35,231 nucleotides of DNA from assembly GCA_023701285.1 (NCBI GenBank), contig JAMPXH010000034.1, forward strand, positions 1 to 35,231, given 5' to 3'. Below, in pieces: positions 31,181 to 35,231 of the stretch. The position numbers were made by a program, and so were the translations under genes. This DNA is from Candidatus Didemnitutus sp. (GTDB taxonomy: Bacteria; Verrucomicrobiota; Verrucomicrobiia; Opitutales; Opitutaceae). A model generated the notes under the pieces. The model saw only the letters and a program-made list of their open reading frames with translations, was not told the origin of the DNA and did no database searches. How positions within the stretch are numbered: position 1 is the stretch's first letter; the number at the start of each line of letters is the position of its first letter.

Positions 31181-32572
31181 ATGCATCTCTCGACGCTTTG
31201 GGCTCGCTTGGACCCTCGCGGGGTCACGACCCGCCGCGATTACGCGGTGACGGGCATCGTGCTGCTCGCCGTGAAACTTGTCCTCGATCGCGTGCTGGTG
31301 GCGACATTGGGCGGCCCGGATATCTGGAGTGCGCTGGCTTACTGGATGCCGAGCGCGGTGGGTCGTCCCGATCAAGCCGCGATACCCGGGTATGCGGTGG
31401 CGCTGCTGATATCGGCGCTGCCTTTCATCGGCGTTGGCGTGCTGCTCACACTGCGCCGGCTGCGAGCTGCAGGCTGGCCGTTGTGGCTAGTGGGGTTGTT
31501 CTTCGTGCCGGCGATCAACATTGTCCTGTTCGCGCTGCTGAGCGTGATGCCGTCGCGCGAAACGCCACGATCGGAGCCAAGTCACGGACTGCTCGGCTGG
31601 CTGGCGGGGAAATTGGCGCTGCGAAGCCGGGCGCTCAGTGCGGCGGTGGCGATCTTGCTGACGGTGTTGCTGGCCGTGCCGGTAACGTGGGTGGCGACGG
31701 AATTTTTTTCGAGCTACGGGTGGGGGGTGTTTGTCGGGCTGCCGTTCACGCTCGGCCTGATGGCGGCGGTGATCCATGGCGCTCCCGAGCCGCGCACATG
31801 GGCGAGTTGTGCGGGCGTGGCGCTGCTCGCGCTCACATTCAGTGCGGCGGCCATCCTCGCGCTGGCGTTGGAGGGAGCGATTTGCCTGCTGATGGCTGCG
31901 CCGCTGGCGACGCCGTTGGTTCTGATGGGTGCGACGGTCGGATACTTTCTGCAGCTGATGCGTTGGGGTTCGACCAACCAGGTGCGGATGTATGCGGCGA
32001 GCTGGGTGGCCTTGCCGCTGGCGCTGGCGTCGGAACGCTGGACCCAGCCGGAACCGCGCCTGATGTCGGTCACGACGACAGTCGAAATCGCGGCGCCGTG
32101 CGAAACGGTTTGGCGTCACGTCGTGACATTTTCGGAGTTGCCGCCTCCGGCGGAGGCGGTGTTTCGCACCGGCATCGCGTATCCGATCCGCGCCTCGATC
32201 GACGGTCAAGGGGTGGGCGCAGTGAGACGGTGCGAGTTTTCTACGGGACCGTTCGTGGAGCCGATCACGGTGTGGGATGAGCCGCGGCGGCTCGCGTTCG
32301 ATGTCGTCGAGCAGCCGCATCCGATGCGCGAGTGGTCACCCTACCGTGCGCTGCACACGCCGCATCTCGAGGGATTTTTCCGTTCGGAACATGGCGAGTT
32401 TAGACTCGTGCCCACCGGAAGCGGCACCCGGCTCGAGGGCACCACTTGGTATAGCCAGCGGTTCTGGCCGGCCAGCTATTGGCAGCAGTGGTCTGATGCG
32501 CTCGTGCACACAATCCACAGGCGCGTGTTGGAGCATATCCGCCGCGAAGCGGAGGCGGACAAGGGAACCTAA
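31181..32572 (+). CDS. DUF805-like membrane protein fused to SRPBCC domain
   Basis: A 463-residue fusion. Residues about 1-125 resemble DUF805 (RGVTTRRDYAVTGIVLLAV, then IGVGVLLTLRRLRAAGWPLW and LVGLFFVPAINIVLFALL). A middle part of about 160 residues adds four to five membrane spans, with spans around TWASCAGVALLALTFSAAAI. Residues about 295-455 form a SRPBCC/polyketide-cyclase-like domain: VTTTVEIAAPCETVWRHVVT, CEFSTGPFVEPITVWDEPRR, EFRLVPTGSGTRLEGTTWYS, ending with ALVHTIHRRVLEHIRREAE. SRPBCC domains bind hydrophobic ligands, so a membrane-tethered lipid- or small-molecule-binding role is possible. It follows a GbsR-type regulator gene. Confidence 0.85.
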   Translation: MHLSTLWARLDPRGVTTRRDYAVTGIVLLAVKLVLDRVLVATLGGPDIWSALAYWMPSAVGRPDQAAIPGYAVALLISALPFIGVGVLLTLRRLRAAGWPLWLVGLFFVPAINIVLFALLSVMPSRETPRSEPSHGLLGWLAGKLALRSRALSAAVAILLTVLLAVPVTWVATEFFSSYGWGVFVGLPFTLGLMAAVIHGAPEPRTWASCAGVALLALTFSAAAILALALEGAICLLMAAPLATPLVLMGATVGYFLQLMRWGSTNQVRMYAASWVALPLALASERWTQPEPRLMSVTTTVEIAAPCETVWRHVVTFSELPPPAEAVFRTGIAYPIRASIDGQGVGAVRRCEFSTGPFVEPITVWDEPRRLAFDVVEQPHPMREWSPYRALHTPHLEGFFRSEHGEFRLVPTGSGTRLEGTTWYSQRFWPASYWQQWSDALVHTIHRRVLEHIRREAEADKGT

Positions 32573-32599
32573 GTAAAGCGAAGGGAGCTTCGCTTTACT
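32572..32599. repeat. Perfect 12-bp hairpin after the DUF805-SRPBCC gene
   Basis: AGTAAAGCGAAG (32572-32583), loop GGAG, and CTTCGCTTTACT (32588-32599) form an uninterrupted 12-bp stem that starts on the last base of the stop codon. There is no T run on either side. It may stop transcription, protect mRNA ends, or belong to a dispersed repeat family not otherwise present here. Confidence 0.6.
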
Positions 32600-32636
32600 C
32601 GCGGATTTCTTAGTAAGCCCAGCTATCCCCCTAAAA

Positions 32637-32662
32637 GGCGGGGTTCGGCGACCCCGCCCTGC
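32637..32662 (-). repeat. REP family B, intergenic copy
   Basis: Its 22-base palindrome (32637-32658), GGCGGGGTTCGG plus CGACCCCGCC, is identical to the copy inside the transporter gene. On its own strand the leading tetranucleotide is GCAG rather than GTAG. It lies between the converging DUF805-SRPBCC and glycyl-tRNA synthetase genes. Confidence 0.88.
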
Positions 32663-32730
32663 AACAAGGCGAATTCAAGCGGCGACCCGAGCGGTCGAGG
32701 CTTGTGCCCCCGGCCCGGCCCCGCTCGACC

Positions 32731-34329
32731 TTAGTAAACCTGCTCCTCGAGCAAGGCGAAGAGCTCCGCTTCGGTGATGCGCTTCTGGCTCATGCTGTCG
32801 CGCTCGCGGAGGGTGAAGGTGTCGCCTTCCTTCTCGATCGTGTCGAAGTCGATCGTCACGCACCACGGCGTGCCGGCTTCGTCCTGCCGGCGGTAGCGTT
32901 TACCGATCGCGCCGCCGTCGTCGTATTGCACGGCGTAGCGCCGCTTGAGCTTCGCGTAGAGCGCCTTGGCCCGGTTCGTGAGGGCTTCCTTGTTTTTCAG
33001 GAGCGGGAGCACGGCGACCTTCACCGGCGCGATGCGCGGGGAGAGGCGGAGCACGGTGCGTTGCTCGACGTTGCCCTTCTCGTCCTTCACGTCCTCGACG
33101 GCGTAGGCGGAGGCGAGCACGGCGAGGAAGATGCGGTCGGTGCCGACGGCGGGCTCGATGACGTGCGGGACGACCTTGGCCTTGGTGGCTTCGTCGAACA
33201 TCACGTGCGGCACGCCGGAGAATTTCTGGTGCTGCTGGAGGTCGTAGTCGGAGCGCGCGGCGATGCCCCAGAGCTCCTGCACGCCGAACGGATACTTGAA
33301 CATGATGTCGACCGTGCGGCGCGAGTAGAACGAGAGCTTCTCCTTCGGGTGCTCGTGCAGCGAGAGGTGCGACTCGGGCAGGCCGATCGAGATGAGCCAG
33401 GCTTGGCACCATTTCAGCCACTCCTCATGGCAGGCGAACCAGTCGGCGTCGGGGTGAATGAAATATTCCATCTCCATCTGCTCGAACTCGCGCGAGCGGA
33501 AGATGAAGTTGCGCGGCGTGATCTCGTTGCGGAACGACTTGCCGACTTGCGCGATGCCGAAGGGCAGCTTCACGCGCGTGGTGTCGACGACGTTCTTGAA
33601 GTCGACGAACATGCCCTGCGCGGTCTCGGGGCGGAGGTAGGCGACCGACGAGGCGTCCTTGAGCGCGCCGACGTTCGTCTCGAACATCATGTTGAAGGCG
33701 CGCGGCGGCGTGAGGCTGCCGGGCTCGCCGGTGGCGGGCGAGGGTATGAGCGGAATTTGGGATTCGGAGGCTTCTGTGAATTCCTGCGGTTGCACCGGGA
33801 CCAGTTTTCCTTGCACGCCCTTTTTCCGCTTTAGCTTCTCTGCGGCCTCCTGAAGTTCCTCGGTCGTGCGTTCACTCTCGAGCGCGGAAACGTAGCCGAT
33901 TGTCGTGCCATACGTGTGAGGAGCCTGACCTAGGGCGAAGCTTTCGTGGCCAGGTAACGGGGGCAGGGGTTTCTCGGTTTCAACCGTGACCGCGGCGAAA
34001 AACAGCTGATCCGCGCGGTAGCGCTGCTTGCTCACCTTGCAATCGACGAGCGGGTCGGTGAAGCCGGCGACGTGGCCGGAGGCTTCCCAGACCTTCGGGT
34101 GCATGATGATCGAGGTCTCGATGCCGACGATGTCGTCGCGGCGGTGCACCATGTCGCGCCACCAGCAATCGCGGATGTTGCGCTTCAGCTCCACGCCGAG
34201 CGGACCGTAGTCGAAGAATCCGTTGAGGCCGCCGTAGATTTCGGACGACTGGTAGATGAAGCCGCGGCGCTTCGCGAGCGACACGAGGGCTTCCATGAGA
34301 TTCGGATTTTCGGTGGAGCTGTTGGACAT
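32731..34329 (-). CDS. glyS: Glycyl-tRNA synthetase, alpha2 (eukaryotic/archaeal-like) type
   Basis: A 532-residue class II synthetase that charges tRNA-Gly in the cytosol. The N terminus [20 protein letters not shown] and [20 protein letters not shown] is diagnostic of the single-subunit alpha2 type, in contrast to the GlyQ/GlyS type of many bacteria. Motif 2 is [20 protein letters not shown]; motif 3 is [14 protein letters not shown]; the anticodon-binding domain ([20 protein letters not shown]) closes the protein. Between YRADQLFFA and PPRAFNMMF lies an extra segment of about 80 residues, helical and Lys/Glu-rich, followed by [12 protein letters not shown]. The ATG at 34329 is preferred; an in-frame ATG 24 codons upstream adds only low-complexity residues. 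Confidence 0.96.
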   Translation of the reverse strand: MSNSSTENPNLMEALVSLAKRRGFIYQSSEIYGGLNGFFDYGPLGVELKRNIRDCWWRDMVHRRDDIVGIETSIIMHPKVWEASGHVAGFTDPLVDCKVSKQRYRADQLFFAAVTVETEKPLPPLPGHESFALGQAPHTYGTTIGYVSALESERTTEELQEAAEKLKRKKGVQGKLVPVQPQEFTEASESQIPLIPSPATGEPGSLTPPRAFNMMFETNVGALKDASSVAYLRPETAQGMFVDFKNVVDTTRVKLPFGIAQVGKSFRNEITPRNFIFRSREFEQMEMEYFIHPDADWFACHEEWLKWCQAWLISIGLPESHLSLHEHPKEKLSFYSRRTVDIMFKYPFGVQELWGIAARSDYDLQQHQKFSGVPHVMFDEATKAKVVPHVIEPAVGTDRIFLAVLASAYAVEDVKDEKGNVEQRTVLRLSPRIAPVKVAVLPLLKNKEALTNRAKALYAKLKRRYAVQYDDGGAIGKRYRRQDEAGTPWCVTIDFDTIEKEGDTFTLRERDSMSQKRITEAELFALLEEQVY

Positions 34330-34444
34330 GGTTGGATTTCCGCCCCTCACTGGATGTGACGAGCGGTCGGGCAGTGAAGGCGGCGCGCCGAGGGCGGTCA
34401 ATGCCGCCGTTGGTCACGCGAGGCGCGCGGGTGCGTCGTCGTGC

Positions 34445-34472
34445 TTGTCAACCGCGAGCGAAATCCGATACT
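34445..34472 (+). promoter_or_regulatory. Candidate sigma-70-type promoter
   Basis: TTGTCA (34445-34450) and GATACT (34467-34472) are spaced by 16 bases and lie just upstream of the TonB-C-like gene at 34488. Both hexamers differ from consensus at one or two positions. The implied leader is about 10 bases. Confidence 0.45.
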
Positions 34473-34487
34473 GCGCACCGCTCAACC

Positions 34488-35189
34488 ATGCAACATCACC
34501 TCATTCGGACCGTGGTTGCCGTGGCGCTTGCGCTGTTAGCCTACGGCAAAGCCTGTAGCGCTCAGTCCACGGAGGCGGCGGCAGAAACCGAAGCGCACCA
34601 AAGTGGGGGCTACGCGATGATTTTTGACCTCCACGTTGACGCGACGGGTAACGTGGAGCGGATCGAAACGGTCGCCACAGAATCGAATAGGTTGAGCGAA
34701 CTCGCAATGGCGCTGCTGCTGCGGAAGAAATTTCCCGAGAAGCTGGTTGATGGGCAGGTGGTGGCGCAGGTGATTAGGTATCCCCTGTTTTTTCCGGTCG
34801 AAGATGATCTCGGTGCCGAGGCGAATGCCGCCCCCATGCCGCAGCCGATTCTGCAGATGATGCCGACGGTGCCTTTAAAATTGCGCAAAGCACTTTTGCC
34901 TGGCGGGGCCTTGCTCAAGGTTTGGGTCGACCACAAGGGCCGCACGACCAAAGTGGATCTTGTTCGGGCTTCCCATGAGGATTACGGCCGCGCGGCGGCA
35001 GAAGCGGTGAAGCAGTGGAAATTTCGTCCTGCCGTCAAAGACGGCAACCCGGTGGACAGCTGGTTCCACGCGGGAATTACCTTCAGTTTCGAGCTGAATG
35101 ATCAGAGGAGAATTGATCCCTCATGGGAATGGTATGCGCCGCCAAGACCAGCGGTGGAACTGTATGAAGTGACCCTATCCGGTCGCTAG
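34488..35189 (+). CDS. Exported protein with two TonB-C-like modules
   Basis: A 233-residue protein with a signal peptide (TVVAVALALLAYGKACSAQS). Residues about 130-205 are a TonB C-terminal-like domain: LLPGGALLKVWVDHKGRTTK, VDLVRASHEDYGRAAAEAVK, QWKFRPAVKDGNPVDSWFHA. An earlier stretch, about residues 42-105 (GGYAMIFDLHVDATGNVERI, LAMALLLRKKFPEKLVDGQV), has the same order of elements and looks like a diverged second copy. There is no membrane anchor or Pro-rich spacer, and no exbB or exbD gene is nearby, so it is not an ordinary energy-transducing TonB. Its GC content is visibly lower than its neighbours, hinting at transfer. Confidence 0.75.
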   Translation: MQHHLIRTVVAVALALLAYGKACSAQSTEAAAETEAHQSGGYAMIFDLHVDATGNVERIETVATESNRLSELAMALLLRKKFPEKLVDGQVVAQVIRYPLFFPVEDDLGAEANAAPMPQPILQMMPTVPLKLRKALLPGGALLKVWVDHKGRTTKVDLVRASHEDYGRAAAEAVKQWKFRPAVKDGNPVDSWFHAGITFSFELNDQRRIDPSWEWYAPPRPAVELYEVTLSGR

Positions 35190-35231
35190 CTGGGGCGCCG
35201 CCCCGCCGCAGTCGATGACATTACGCGTTCC

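Noticed and set aside
33700-33970. Inserted segment of glycyl-tRNA synthetase as a foreign insertion
   Set aside because: A hand count of GC (about 60 percent) is the same as in other parts of the gene, and the [12 protein letters not shown] end looks like a normal part of this synthetase subgroup.
35192-35204. GC hairpin (GGGGC-GCC-GCCCC) after the last gene as a terminator
   Set aside because: The stem is only 5 bp with no T run. It is too weak to call.
1-35231. CRISPR arrays, tRNA or rRNA genes, prophage or integrase genes
   Set aside because: I saw no regularly spaced direct repeats, no tRNA cloverleaf-like segments and no phage or integrase motifs. The only mobile-element-related parts are the RAYT gene and the REPs.

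Overview
This 35.2 kb window is GC-rich chromosomal DNA, probably from a member of the Verrucomicrobiota, most likely the Opitutales/Opitutaceae. That placement is inferred from gene content and style: a PadR plus duplicated-permease pair, an alpha2-type glycyl-tRNA synthetase, many small envelope lipoproteins, GTRG-type palindromic repeats with a RAYT transposase, and start sites that almost all lack a Shine-Dalgarno sequence. No rRNA, tRNA, CRISPR array, prophage or classical insertion sequence was seen. Thirty-eight coding regions are supported, most of them complete.

Left part (1-7.8 kb). The minus strand carries housekeeping genes: a truncated Rnk/GreA-type gene at the edge, gnd with a clear terminator, two membrane proteins of unknown function, dnaN without dnaA or recF, and pssA preceded by an orphan RelE-like gene. 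The plus strand then carries threonine dehydratase.

Mobile-repeat and transporter part (7.8-12.3 kb). A RAYT transposase is bracketed by two inverted copies of one REP family. It is followed by a CUT1-type sugar ABC transporter in which the solute-binding protein and first permease are fused, then a second permease and a HEAT-like protein. A REP of a second family lies inside the coding sequence for the cytoplasmic linker of the fusion. No ATPase gene is present, so the transporter would need one encoded elsewhere.

Envelope part (12.5-24.3 kb). A five-gene operon (PEGA protein, CsgG/FlgT_C-like protein, COG3014 lipoprotein, YcfL-like lipoprotein, LpoB-like lipoprotein) ends in a strong intrinsic terminator. 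A REP island with three families follows. Next come a glycine-zipper lipoprotein, a PadR regulator with a long palindrome over its presumed promoter, an ADOP/MacB-like permease, a cupin, an acetyltransferase, a Sel1-repeat protein and a DUF2959 lipoprotein. The LpoB/YcfL/COG3014 set points to control of peptidoglycan synthesis from the outer membrane, but this is inferred from the families.

Right part (24.3-35.2 kb). It holds a MarR regulator with an operator-like palindrome, an SGNH/CE12 esterase, an exported WYL-like protein, DUF4202, a methyltransferase operon with a coupled micro-ORF, DUF1643, an ECF42-type sigma factor with its usual YCII/DGPF partner, a GbsR-type regulator next to a DUF805-SRPBCC fusion, glycyl-tRNA synthetase, and a lower-GC gene with two TonB-C-like modules. 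The most unusual signals are the gene-embedded REP in the transporter fusion, the multi-family REP system, the matching leaderless-promoter geometry of two regulators, and the exported WYL-like domain.
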